Below are positions 33,507-42,722 of a stretch of DNA of 64,000 bases, in pieces (the stretch's first letter is position 1; the number at the start of each line of letters is the position of its first letter). The translations under genes and the position numbers were made by a program. This DNA is from Stemphylium vesicarium (lineage: Eukaryota; Ascomycota; Dothideomycetes; Pleosporales; Pleosporaceae). The notes under the pieces are model-generated. The model had not been told where the DNA came from and made no database searches. It worked only from the letters and a program-made list of their open reading frames with translations. The stretch spans positions 62,001 through 126,000 of the forward strand of contig QXCR01000041.1 of NCBI GenBank assembly GCA_004380135.1, given 5' to 3'.

Positions 33507-35828
33507 CTACACAGTGACGTATTCCATGACGACTGATGTAACGACCGTTGTGCGCGGATCAGCTGGGGCTGTAGGCTCTATTGCCTTCTCAGGCATAGCT
33601 GCATTGCTAGAAGCCTTTGACGTAGTCAACGGCGCGGACGTAGATGATGCGGAAGCACCTATAGTCACATATTGCGTAATGACAGATTCCAAAAGCATCG
33701 TTTCGGTCGCTGGATCCGGCATTACGACGTCCTCGCCTAATGCGGCGTCTGTAGCGTTCTTCCATTCGAATTCCCCAGAGGCGGCATTGTACTGTCCACT
33801 CGCCTGTCCTGCAGGTAGCGTGGAGTTTGTTCCGTCGGGTCCAGGCCCATCGTACACAGGCGGGTTGCCTTCGATGTCGTCGTTGTACTCGGCATCGCCA
33901 GTCTGGGTAGGAACTTCATCGTCGGATTCGGGGATGCTAATGGGAACGTTGAACACAGTAACGTTGAGACCAGCGGGCGGATTGTTACGCGGGATTTCAC
34001 TGTAGTCTAGGGCCTGAATGCGCCAGCTGAACTTCTCCTTCAGATATGCTTTTACCGTCTCCTTGGCTAGGCTCTTCAACTCGCCAGCTGCATGCTTCTC
34101 CGCGAGCTTCTCCGAGAGCCCGATGTTACCCGTGACTATAACGGAGGAGCTGATTCGTGGAGAAGACATGGAGGCGAGCTGACCAATGTAGTTGGGATCT
34201 GTGGGCCAATCGATAGGGTTAGAGCTTGGCTCACCAAGGAATGCGCGGACGGAGTATGAGATCTTGATGTCGGTCGGCATTTTGACTTCGCAAAGCCAAT
34301 CAGTGGCCTGGGAAGTGCCGTTGGAGACGCCCTTGTCCCCTGGTGCTGGTGTGGTCGCGTTGCCATCACTCAAGCCCTGAGTCTGCGACTTGTACAGGCG
34401 ATTGATGGAGGAGGTAAGTGTCGCATTAGTTGGGTTACCAGCAACCTCTGGGTATGTGTATCCGAAGGAAGTCCAATTACGTGCAGTGGTAGCCGTCCAC
34501 ATATCGCCCAATGCGTTCATGTGAAATGGTGCCAGGGGCGAGGCTGTGCCCAAGACACTGCCTCTGGCTACGGCGAAGCTTCCAGTGGCTTGCTTGGCGT
34601 CTTCGATCCAGGTGTCAGGGTAGCGGGCTTGGTAGATGGCCATGATCCGATCAATATTACTGCAAGCTGTCAGACTGAGCTATACTTCTTTCTTGGCCGT
34701 GTGGCTTACCAGTGATGGAACCAAAATACTGGGTCAAACGCAGACACCTCCACGATACCCATGTGCCCCAAACCGAACACGTTATGAAGGCCGTCATGGA
34801 GTGTCTCAAAGTTGCCAATCGTTCCGCCATTCGCCTTGTTACTCACTTGGCTAAATGGTTGGTAAGTCGTCAGAAGCTTGTAGAGCATGTCACGAAGGTT
34901 GGGTTGCTGTTTCCCAACTCGCACATTGACTTCATCGTTACGGCTAGTAGCGTTGGCGGCGTAGGGGTGAAGAGGATAGCGAAGGGTCCGGTTCCAGTCT
35001 TTGAACTCAAACTCGCTCTGTGGAAATGTTAGCTCTTTCCATTTCTTTCAAAGACGTGTTTTATTTCTGCGTGCGAAAGGGGAATGATGATGACATACCA
35101 AGGGTGCAAATGCATCATAATTCAATGGATGAAAGTCATATCGATACAGTGGGTTTGGGATGTCACCGACGGTGCCGTTCGGAAAAGTGATAGTAACCGT
35201 TCGACAACGCAAATTTCCGGGAATAACACCTTCCTCAGGGTTCGGCGGATCCATCGCCCAGTCCCAGTATGGAATTCGCACCCGAGCCGCAATGCTCAAG
35301 GCCTTGTCACGGGCCTCACCAATGGGATACTCGTTAGCGATATCCACCGCGCGGTCGTGGAGAACCTGCTCGAACAGCGCGAGGTATGGGCGGTGCCAAG
35401 GACCAAAGATGCTTGAGGTATGAGGACAGTAACCCATCATCTCTTGACCAGGTTCACCTGTCACCTTATCCCAGGGCTGGAAAGGTACTCCGTGGATCCC
35501 TAGAAAATGTCAGGGATACTCTTTTGAAACGACATGATTCCTTACCTGCGACTTGATAGTAGGAGATCTTCTCAGTTTGATCCATAGCCTGAAACCGAGC
35601 AAACGCTTGGAGGAAGATACTCCAAAGTTCAGTGTCTTTTTGGAGCTCTCGGAGCTCCTGCCGTGGGTGCACTCCCGTTCCTTGCACCCCGACAACACTG
35701 AAGTAGCTGTCATCCGCTTTTGCGACGCCACAAGATGGGCCATTCGTGGTGTTAGATACAGCTTTTACACCGCCTAGAAACGAGAGTAGGGCAACAGATA
35801 CAGCGAGAAGAGAAACGAAAGATTTCAT
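33507..35828 (-). CDS. Secreted tyrosinase (type-3 copper)
   Basis: Oxidises monophenols and o-diphenols to quinones (melanin-type or defence chemistry). Exons 35828-35546, 35499-35099, 35017-34710 and 34659-33507 give 714 aa. A signal peptide covers residues 1-23 (MKSFVSLLAVSVALLSFLGG). CuA ligands are seen as AGIHG, then CPH and PWH separated by eight residues (HTSSIFGPWH). CuB is seen as LHDGLH and FWFHHCNIDR, with exon 3/4 joining inside the last motif. RIPYWDWA is the conserved core strand. Long C-terminal extension (about residues 400-714) contains N-glycosylation sites and a Ser/Thr-rich end, as in fungal tyrosinases matured by C-terminal cleavage. All six Cu ligands appear present, so it should be active. 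Confidence 0.93.
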
Positions 35829-36806
35829 CGTGGCCAGCCGGTAAAGAATGTAAAGATCGTCAAGATCGAAAAGAAGGAAAGATGCACAAGTGCTGGTGAA
35901 AAGACTGGATGTCACTAGGACTGAAAGAAAGACTGAGCAAGCGGTGCTGTGATGTTGATTCCGGGTGCAAAAGTGCATGTATATAGGAATTCTGTAAGAT
36001 TATCGGCGAATCGAACAGCCCACTGCCCCGCTGCAGGTGTGTGACGTACCGGGCTGTGCTGTAGTTGCTTCATGCGTAAGGAAGATTTTGTCTGCCAATT
36101 AGGCAACTACTTAGAGGTCATGCCTTCCTCTCGAGAGAATCCTTGCGGATGGAGTGAAGTTCGAAACGTGTTTCGTTTCTTCGCATAAACAAGCCAAGGA
36201 TAGCCAGGCTCGAAGGATGCAGCCAGTCGAGTATGGCTAGGCGGATTACACCGGTCAAGCCCCGCGGAAGCAGCGGTATAGAAGCACAAGACTTTGAGTT
36301 TGGTCGTCTTACGCATGTAAGCGGAGGGCATTTTCTCGTATGCGGAGCCCCATCATCAACGCAGGCGCTCAAAGCGGCTTGGACCGATGTTGGAACGGGC
36401 ATATTGCGGTCAACTCTATCACCACATCGCTGTTGAGCTTTTTTTTCTGATCGGAGCTCTGCAAAGGCATTCATCGCCTGTGCCGCATAGGATCAATTAT
36501 GGTGTTGGTGATACTGAGATGGCAGGGCCGTAGCACGGGCCACCACCACATGGTGCGACAGTCCCGAGAAGCAAATTGATGAGCAACTCGAATTTAGGGA
36601 ACATGTCGAATTCGGGTGTCGTGGTTTGAGAATGGGTGTCTGACATCGGCTTATCGGTGCCTGCTGATTACTAGCCGTTCGAGTTGTGAGGTCGTGGATA
36701 TTACACTTTCTCAATGGTGAAAAGTGCGAATCAGCGACGTGGAGCTTGCCTGGCCCTGGCCGTATTCTCAGCGCTTAGCGCGACGAACTCCATCCAGGCA
36801 GATGTG
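35829..36806. other. Intergenic region upstream of tyrosinase
   Basis: Tyrosinase promoter (a TATATA on the minus strand near 35980-35985, about 150 bp before the start) and 3' flank of the leftward orphan gene. No other gene seen. Confidence 0.5.
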
Positions 36807-37964
36807 CTATATGCTTTCCATGGTGTCCGGGGGCATGGAATCATCGAGATGGCAATTTGCGGGAGCTCGTTCCGCGTGGTCATGTTGTTTCGTAATGCTT
36901 CCCTTCCTCTTCCGTAAACCCACACTATCAGAGGTGACATGTATTCTTGCCCATTTCTTGACCCTCATAAAAGCTTCAGTAACCGAAATAGGAATTCCAC
37001 CAGACTGTACGGGAGATATGCCGTTGCTTTTCATCAAGACATGGATGTTCGTTCGAGCACGCGTAATAGCTGGGTTCAAAGACTGGCCGAAGACTGTATC
37101 GCGGAACGAGGTGAGCGCAATGTTCCTCAGCAAGACAATGTCGCCAATTTTAGTACTCTGTAGGGTATGAAGAAGCGACTCCTGAGCAACTACACGCTCA
37201 CTGTTTGATTCTTGAGTAGGACGCAGCCAGAAAGTGACCTTGAACCCTGAAAATGTATCATCTGCAACCGTGACTTCCCAAAGGTTCATCTTGTAACCAC
37301 CTTTGCGGATAAACACTTCTCGCTCTTCTGGGTTCGTTATTATTACGCAAACGAAGTTTGGTGTAGGTGTCTGTGGGTATATGGCTCTGAGGCGTTGCGC
37401 GCTAGGTAACGAAGCAAGCGAAGTTACACTCAATTTGGCTGGGACAATAAGGTCCACTTGGTGTTGACTTGCCTTGCTAGGACTGCTCAACTCCGACGTG
37501 GTAGTTCCGAAAGAAGTTGTAAGAAATGATGAAGAGCTGATGGTCGTATCAGGCCCTTCGCCAGGAATCACCTGTGATGACAACAAGGTGTCGTGGAAAA
37601 CGAGTGAATGTTCAAGAAAGCCATCAGTAGCAAACGTTGGGTCGTTGAAACCAATTGTGGTATCAATGCCTGTTGCTTCTTCCTGAATAAATGACTGAAC
37701 CCGATCCACGTTAGGAAGCGAGATATCTGCCGTATCGCTTCCTAGTGCAGATCCAGGGAGGTAGGGTTGCTGCCACTCAGTTGGGGGTCGCGTGCTCTTC
37801 TTCGCGAGACTGCGCCACTTCAAGATTGGTGTGGACTCTTCGCCCTGCGTTTTGCATCCTGTTGCAAGATCAAAAGCATTGCAACTTTCTGCTGGTATCA
37901 GAGAGCTATCGCTAAAGTCCAGATGCTCACGCCAAGGGGCGCCGTTGAACGTTTTCAGCCTCAT
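36807..37964 (-). CDS. Hypothetical protein, possible OB-fold
   Basis: I do not recognise the family with certainty. Intronless frame from the ATG at 37964 (MRLKTFNGAPW), 385 aa; an upstream exon cannot be ruled out because the frame stays open before the ATG. Residues 1-190 are Ser/Thr-rich and probably disordered. Residues ~195-365 read as alternating strands: FVCVIITNPEEREVF, YKMNLWEVTVADDTF, FKVTFWLRP, IGDIVLLRNIALTSF. This order, with a hydrophobic cluster and a 'W-x-V-x-V-x-D' strand, resembles single-stranded nucleic-acid-binding OB folds of the shieldin/telomere type. Basic C-terminus (GLRKRKGSITKQ). The OB assignment is inference from pattern and needs structure prediction. Confidence 0.6.
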   Translation of the reverse strand: MRLKTFNGAPWREHLDFSDSSLIPAESCNAFDLATGCKTQGEESTPILKWRSLAKKSTRPPTEWQQPYLPGSALGSDTADISLPNVDRVQSFIQEEATGIDTTIGFNDPTFATDGFLEHSLVFHDTLLSSQVIPGEGPDTTISSSSFLTTSFGTTTSELSSPSKASQHQVDLIVPAKLSVTSLASLPSAQRLRAIYPQTPTPNFVCVIITNPEEREVFIRKGGYKMNLWEVTVADDTFSGFKVTFWLRPTQESNSERVVAQESLLHTLQSTKIGDIVLLRNIALTSFRDTVFGQSLNPAITRARTNIHVLMKSNGISPVQSGGIPISVTEAFMRVKKWARIHVTSDSVGLRKRKGSITKQHDHAERAPANCHLDDSMPPDTMESI

Positions 37965-38439
37965 GTGGTAAGGATGGCGCGTCTGCGCGTCCACGCGTCA
38001 GTTGTCGAGGGGTTTGCAGTTTGTAAGGCACCAATGCTATGCACTGCCGCTGATGTTCGAGACGAAAAGTTAGTCAGCGGCTTTTGGTTGCTCGTGGAAT
38101 GTGGAGCCGAGTTGAAGGTGAGTGAAGAGAATCGGAGAAGAAGCAAAAGTCCGAGCTACATGGGCTGCTAGGCCCGAGGCGTGGGTGGTGTTTGCTTGCC
38201 CAGTCGCGCGCTTGCTTTGTACGAAGTCCGAGGTCCGAGCAGTTCACCGACCCATCGAGGAGAGCATAAAGTAAGCTGACTGCCGCGACATGAAGGATCC
38301 GGATGTATTTGCCGTGATCTGTATCGAACGTGAAAGACTTACTCCGGCTCTTCTCCACCATCACTAAGCTTCGGTGTTGCACGCGCGCCCACATTCCGCG
38401 GCTTGGCGATCTAATCTGTCAATCTGATTTAAAGTCGCA
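37965..38439. other. Divergent intergenic region
   Basis: Shared promoter of the leftward orphan gene and rightward Apd1-like gene. No gene recognised. Confidence 0.5.
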
Positions 38440-39740
38440 ATGGTGCCCTCAAAGACGCCCCACAGGCCGATCAACGCATACCGAGTTCCTGCCATGTTCC
38501 GAAACCTCTCCTACAAGCTGACGTCAGCCCTTTCCTCGTCTGAAGTTCCTACGTTGAAGGACAGCGACGAGTTCACCAAAGCCAAGAAGACGGAGGACCT
38601 GTTCCCGACCACCGACCCAGCGATCGACGGCGATGACTGTCTCCGCGACTGTGCCAGTTGCAGCGTCAAGTATCCCCGCAAATTCGAGATCGATGAGACG
38701 GAAGAGCTCTACGGCCATGTGAAGGGCTTCAGCACGCACTTGATTGTTGCGACAGGCAAGACAGACTGGGTGCGCGATGTCGCCGACGAGAAGGGCAGCA
38801 TCATGGAGGCGGTAGACCGGGGGGATGTGAAGCCTAGCAATGGAGTAAGTTTTTTCTTTTCTGCAGCCGCCATGGGAAATATGGTTTGAAGACACTCGGT
38901 GCTAATTGCCGTCAGAAACTCATGTTGTCCGCTTCCAATATTCCCGTCCCAGACCACTCAGACCACAGCTCCATGGTACTCCTTCTGCCGTCATGGCAAT
39001 TCATAGACAATGTCACGCCTGCGAACATACCAGAGCTTATCACTGGCTTCGTCAACCCTGGGCCCACCAACGATACCCCACTGCGCTTGCGAGCATCCTC
39101 CACAATACCACCTTCAACATCACCGGATGAGTCTTCTTCCGAGCCAGCGTCTACAATCGAGACCACCACCATACCTCGATCAATACCCGCAGACTCGCAG
39201 TTGAAGGCTCGGCCGTGCCCACACAAGTACCTGATTTTGATGTGTAGTCAGAAGACTCGGGATGCACGCTGTGGGCAGTCGGCACCTTTACTGCGGAAGG
39301 AGTTTGAGCGAATACTAAGGCCTCTGGGGCTATACCGCGACCTGCATGATGAACGGCCGGGAGGCGTGGGAATATACTTCATAAGCCACGTCGGAGGCCA
39401 TAAGTTTTCGGCAAACGTCATGGTCTATCGACACTCTTCTGTTGTCTCGCCACCAAAGCAGACCAACGGTAGTGCTAACGGGCATACCAGCGTTGCTGAG
39501 AAGCAATTAGAAGAGCTGAAGCTCGAAGATGATAACGGCCAACAAGTCTTGTTAGATGTCAACAAGGAGCAAAAGGCCGATGGCAATGGCGAAGCTGCGC
39601 AGTGTGTATGGCTCGCGCGAGTGAAGCCCGAGGACTGCGAAAACATCGTCAAATACACACTTCTTCAAGGTAAAGTTGTGAAGCCTGACAGGCAGCTGCG
39701 AGGCGGGTTCGACAGATGCAAGCAGCTAGCTAGTTGGTAG
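38440..39740 (+). CDS. APD1: Apd1-type thioredoxin-like ferredoxin (sucrase/ferredoxin-like)
   Basis: Exons 38440-38844 and 38916-39740 give 409 aa; an alternative start is the ATG at 38494 (MFRNLSYK). Family features are the N-terminal CLRDCASCSVKYPRKFEID, STHLIVATGKTDW (conserved in Apd1/Aim32), then the C-terminal thioredoxin-like ferredoxin: HKYLILMCSQKTRDARCGQSA and ISHVGGHKFSANVMVY. In yeast Apd1 the [2Fe-2S] cluster is held by two Cys and two His, the latter in an HxxxH like HVGGH here; both pairs are visible. The protein is linked to redox homeostasis and drug sensitivity in yeast. Ser/Thr-rich insertion (about 185-215) and a Lys/Glu-rich insertion (about 325-370) lie in loops. Confidence 0.88.
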
Positions 39741-40302
39741 CGTGCTTGGTGCCGTAACAGCATTGAAAGGCGTATTCATTTCTCTCGTACTATAGACCAA
39801 GACCCATCAGCCGTTTCCTCTCGGTTCTCGCGTAGATTTCACAATTATATACGAGATATCGTGGAACTACAACACCATCCTGACTTTGTGCATGAGAATT
39901 GGCATGTGTCATGCAGGCGGTGCGACTACTTCGTGCCTGGTACTGTACTCAGCCCCACTCTACTTGTTCATTCGCCAGCCTGAAGCTCACATAGCGTGTG
40001 TGAGTTATTTTAGCTCAGACTTCAAGTTCTCCAGCATCTGTTTCCCATGGCTTGGGTGCAACGCGGCCAGAGTATTCCACACATGTAAACAATGTATTGG
40101 CTTGCAGTTGGTACACACGGTAGCAAAAAAGACCGGGCTAAAGCGTCGCGTACCATCCAAGGGCGCGCGTAAAGTAGGCGGAAGCTAGCCCAGTCGAACA
40201 AGTGGCACCTCGCTTCGGCAACACCGCCCCCTCCAATTTTGTCGTTGATAAAGCGTAAAAATTTGAGGTTAATCATCAATCCTCATCGGATGTATGAAAT
40301 CC
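39741..40302. other. Intergenic region upstream of tRNA-Pro
   Basis: No protein gene seen. An A/T-rich stretch (GTAAAAATTTG, about 40255-40266) lies ~40 bp upstream of the tRNA 5' end and could be an upstream promoter element, which matters because the internal boxes of this tRNA are split. Confidence 0.45.
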
Positions 40303-40313
40303 GGCCTGATGGT

Positions 40314-40369
40314 GTAAGCATGATTCGCTCTCCCATCAAACCGTTCAACCCACTAATGCGCTTTCACAG
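40314..40369 (+). other. D-arm intron of tRNA-Pro, spliceosomal signals
   Basis: 56 nt. Donor GTAAGC at 40314, branch-like ACTAAT at 40352-40357, acceptor TTTCACAG ending 40369. It lies between tRNA nt 11 and 12, splitting the A box (TGGT / CTAGTGG). Length and signals match the protein-gene introns of this window. Confidence 0.85.
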
Positions 40370-40394
40370 CTAGTGGTATGATTCCTGCTTTGGG

Positions 40395-40428
40395 AAAGGT
40401 CGCCTCACAGTGTCCAACAAGCCTATTC
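40395..40428 (+). other. Anticodon-loop intron of tRNA-Pro (canonical position)
   Basis: 34 nt between positions 37 and 38, where the tRNA splicing endonuclease cuts. No GT-AG ends. tRNA-Pro(UGG) genes of other fungi also carry an intron here. Confidence 0.85.
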
Positions 40429-40445
40429 TGCAGGAGGCCCCGGGT

Positions 40446-40503
40446 GTAAGTTCCACTCATCAAGATTCGCCATACCTGCGCAGTTTATCTAACAGCGTTG
40501 TAG
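40446..40503 (+). other. T-loop intron of tRNA-Pro, spliceosomal signals
   Basis: 58 nt. Donor GTAAGT at 40446, branch site CTAAC at 40489-40493, acceptor GTTGTAG ending 40503, giving a 10-nt branch-to-acceptor gap. It splits the T loop after T54 and so breaks the B box (GGGT / TCGAATCCC). Confidence 0.87.
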
Positions 40504-40526
40504 TCGAATCCCGGTCAGGCCCCATC

Positions 40527-40532
40527 TTTTTT
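40527..40532 (+). terminator. T6 run, Pol III terminator of tRNA-Pro
   Basis: Six T residues starting 5 nt after the discriminator base, the normal position and length for RNA polymerase III termination. Confidence 0.8.
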
Positions 40533-40643
40533 GCATCTTTGTGACACTTTTGCAGCACGCGTCTTGCTACATTGCTTGCGTTTCTTTTGCCCAACAGACG
40601 ACGATTTTTTTCTCTTTTTAATTCTCGCGTTGCTGACAATGTT

Positions 40644-41492
40644 CTACCAATATTTTTCTGCGACTAATTTCAACCCTGCATCATCGAATACACGTACGCC
40701 CCTCTCCTCAACCCTCGTCCGCGTTCTGAGCGTCTTCTCTACTGCGCCAGTCCTCAAATTCACACCTTGATGCTCATACTGTTCCCTCTTGATCAAACAT
40801 CCCTCAACGGCCCACTTCGGCACCGCTTCCTCGAATCTGACACTCTTATCCTGCAGCATCATATCAATGAGCTCATGCGTCTTCTTCCCATGCATCTCTT
40901 TCGTCTTGTACATGGTCCGCGCAAACGCCGAAACAGCATTGCGCACAGCGTCGTTACGACAGCGCCAAATGAGATTATTCAGCGCTTCCTCAACCGTAGG
41001 TACAGCGAAGAAGCGAGCGTCGAAATGCGCTGTTCCCAGTACCTCTTCCACACTGCCTTTGACGCTGGGTTCCGGGCTTGTCGCGAGGAAGTGCGAGAGA
41101 TGCTTGTTGAATTGCACTGAGCAGTAGCTCGCGCTTAGACTGCAGAGCTTTTGTACACGCTCGTTGAAGCTTTGTACGCCGCTGGGGAATACTAAAGTGA
41201 TTTCGTCGGATTGCGTGTACCCGACTGTGGCTTGCGGGAAGAAGTTGAGCAGCGAGGTGCATGTCGCCGTCATGGCGGAGTGGATGCGCTCGTCGAAGGG
41301 TCGCGCGAAGTGAGATGTGAAGCGTGAGAATCCGTGGCCGTCTAGACGCAGGATGATGGGTTTGTCGACGGGGAGGGTGTGGTCTGACTGCGCTTCATAC
41401 CATTTCATTCGGGATGCGAGGGACTGGGGGGCGGTTGCAGGCTGTGCTTGCTCTGACTTTGCATCTTCGCTGCTGTTGGATACCGGATGCAT
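40644..41492 (-). CDS. Thg1-like protein (3'-5' nucleotidyltransferase), TLP type
   Basis: Intronless, 282 aa, ATG at 41492. The Thg1 catalytic (palm) domain is clear: IILRLDGHGFSRFT (first metal-binding Asp, ~51), RPFDERIHSAM, then GYTQSDEITLVF (Asp ~96, Glu ~97). Thg1 enzymes add nucleotides in the 3'-5' direction, G-1 on tRNA-His or repair of truncated tRNA 5' ends. The residues following the palm (NNLIWRCRNDAVRNAVSAFA) resemble the W-R-x-x-D-A-x-R-N pattern of Thg1-like proteins. The HINNLYN motif of true eukaryotic Thg1 is absent, and the N-terminus lacks the usual YEYVKxFE. It is therefore probably a TLP paralogue and not the essential tRNA-His enzyme. The stop lies 121 bp from the end of the unusual tRNA-Pro gene. 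Confidence 0.85.
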   Translation of the reverse strand: MHPVSNSSEDAKSEQAQPATAPQSLASRMKWYEAQSDHTLPVDKPIILRLDGHGFSRFTSHFARPFDERIHSAMTATCTSLLNFFPQATVGYTQSDEITLVFPSGVQSFNERVQKLCSLSASYCSVQFNKHLSHFLATSPEPSVKGSVEEVLGTAHFDARFFAVPTVEEALNNLIWRCRNDAVRNAVSAFARTMYKTKEMHGKKTHELIDMMLQDKSVRFEEAVPKWAVEGCLIKREQYEHQGVNLRTGAVEKTLRTRTRVEERGVRVFDDAGLKLVAEKYW

Positions 41493-41767
41493 TATGATTG
41501 AGATGTCTCAACAAATCGGATTGGTTGTTCCGGATGCCGTTGTTGATGAGATGGCTCTAAGTCATGGCATTAGGCCCTGCTCCACCCGATGGCTGTGAAT
41601 GACTCATCCAAGCTCACGTGCTTCCATCTCTGTTAATATTGAAGGTTGGGTTCAGATTCACGGCGTGTGTCTGGAAAGGCAGATGAGGGCACTATGACCT
41701 GCAGTTGTATTATATATATCATGAAAGCTTTACCTATGATCAAGCTCCATTTCATTACATCTCCATC

Positions 41768-42722
41768 TCAAGGTAAGCACGACAGAATTGGCTTGAGTTT
41801 GTTGATGATCTCAGTCTGAACAGCCGCATCATTCACAGTCGTCTTGTCGTCTGCATCACCGGGGCTGATCGAGACATAGCAATCGCTACCCCTCAACAAG
41901 ATGACATCTGCTTCCCATGGCAGGCGAGTGCTACCACACCACTCCGCGTCGCGAGCGCTGAAGACACCCGTGGAGACACGGGTAAAGATGTATTTGAACT
42001 GGCTCGGGTCATTGCATTCCGTCTCAGACACACTTGGGAAGTTGACGTTCAAGAACGTGTTCGCTGGGAGGTAAGGCTTTCCGCTTTCAATGATAGTGGT
42101 GGTAACATTGAGAGCGAGGTCAGCGTAGAGCTTGCTGTGAAATGGTGTCGGTGTGTCGAATCCAGTGGGGTCTCCAGTCTTTCCGGAGAAGGCGATGGCT
42201 GGGATCTGAGCCGTCTTTACCGCGTAGACGGCCGCGCCGACGGTGCCTGAGAACGGCAGCTGAACAGCGACGTTGGAGCCGACGTTTGGTCCCGTAAGAG
42301 CGAGCTCAGGCTTTGCACCATCCCAGAGTGCTGGCGCGGTGACATCGATGCCGTTCTTGATAGATGTTACGGGGAATGAGTTGACGTAGTTCAATCGAGG
42401 GTCTGTCGCATCCGCGCCCGTCGGTGGGCTACCGGCTGGGCACGAATCGTGGATACAACCGTCTTTACCGACCGTGGTGGGGGGTCCGTCGCGCGAGCCT
42501 GATCAGGTCAGTGGGTGAACCATGGTTGGTGTGTGACTACGCACCCGTGCCTGACTGGTTCTCAGCCGGTCCAGACAGCACGACCTCATGACCCGCCGCG
42601 TCCAAGACATCAAAGAAAGTCCGAAGGTTGGCCTCTGACCAGCCGTCGTCGTTTGACTGAACAATTCGCACTGCCTGGGCGAGCGGCGCCGCTGCAGCAG
42701 CGAGTAGAAGAAAGGATCGCAT
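41768..42722 (-). CDS. Secreted SurE-type acid phosphatase/nucleotidase
   Basis: Exons 42722-42545 and 42498-41768 give 302 aa. Signal peptide residues 1-17 (MRSFLLLAAAAAPLAQA). The SurE fold begins directly after it with VRIVQSNDDGW, the N-D-D metal-binding motif, followed by GHEVVLSGPAENQSGTG and ELALTGPNVGSN (S/T-G-x-N-x-G motif). SurE enzymes are metal-dependent phosphomonoesterases on nucleotides and polyphosphate; the fungal secreted branch is named acid phosphatase. Four Cys in the middle and C-terminal part are consistent with secretion. Intron donor GTGCGT, acceptor ATCAG. Confidence 0.88.

Larger units (their letters stand above)
40303..40522 (+). tRNA. tRNA-Pro(UGG) with three introns, two of spliceosomal type
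   Basis: Anticodon TGG at 40391-40393. Retained segments 40303-40313, 40370-40394, 40429-40445 and 40504-40522 join into exactly 72 nt. The acceptor stem is GGCCTGA paired with TCAGGCC (7 of 7). The D stem is GTC/GAT. The anticodon stem is CCTGC/GCAGG (5 of 5) with loop TTTGGGT. The variable loop is AGGCC. The T stem is CCGGG/CCCGG (5 of 5) with loop TTCGAAT. The discriminator is C at 40522. The anticodon intron (40395-40428, between 37 and 38) is of the ordinary eukaryotic kind. The other two (after nt 11 and between nt 54 and 55) have spliceosomal signals and interrupt the A box and B box. A T6 run follows. Perfect pairing argues for selection on the spliced product, not for a dead copy. 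Confidence 0.9.

Noticed and set aside
33421..34005. 194-codon plus-strand frame
   Set aside because: Antisense to the last exon of tyrosinase, which has clear domain support.
40303..40522. Interpretation of the tRNA-Pro locus as a dead tRNA fragment
   Set aside because: All stems pair perfectly after intron removal, the spliced length is exactly 72 nt and a T6 terminator is present; decay would not preserve this.
40531..41127. Plus-strand frames across the Thg1-like gene
   Set aside because: Antisense to a minus-strand gene with catalytic motifs; the first uses a TTG start.
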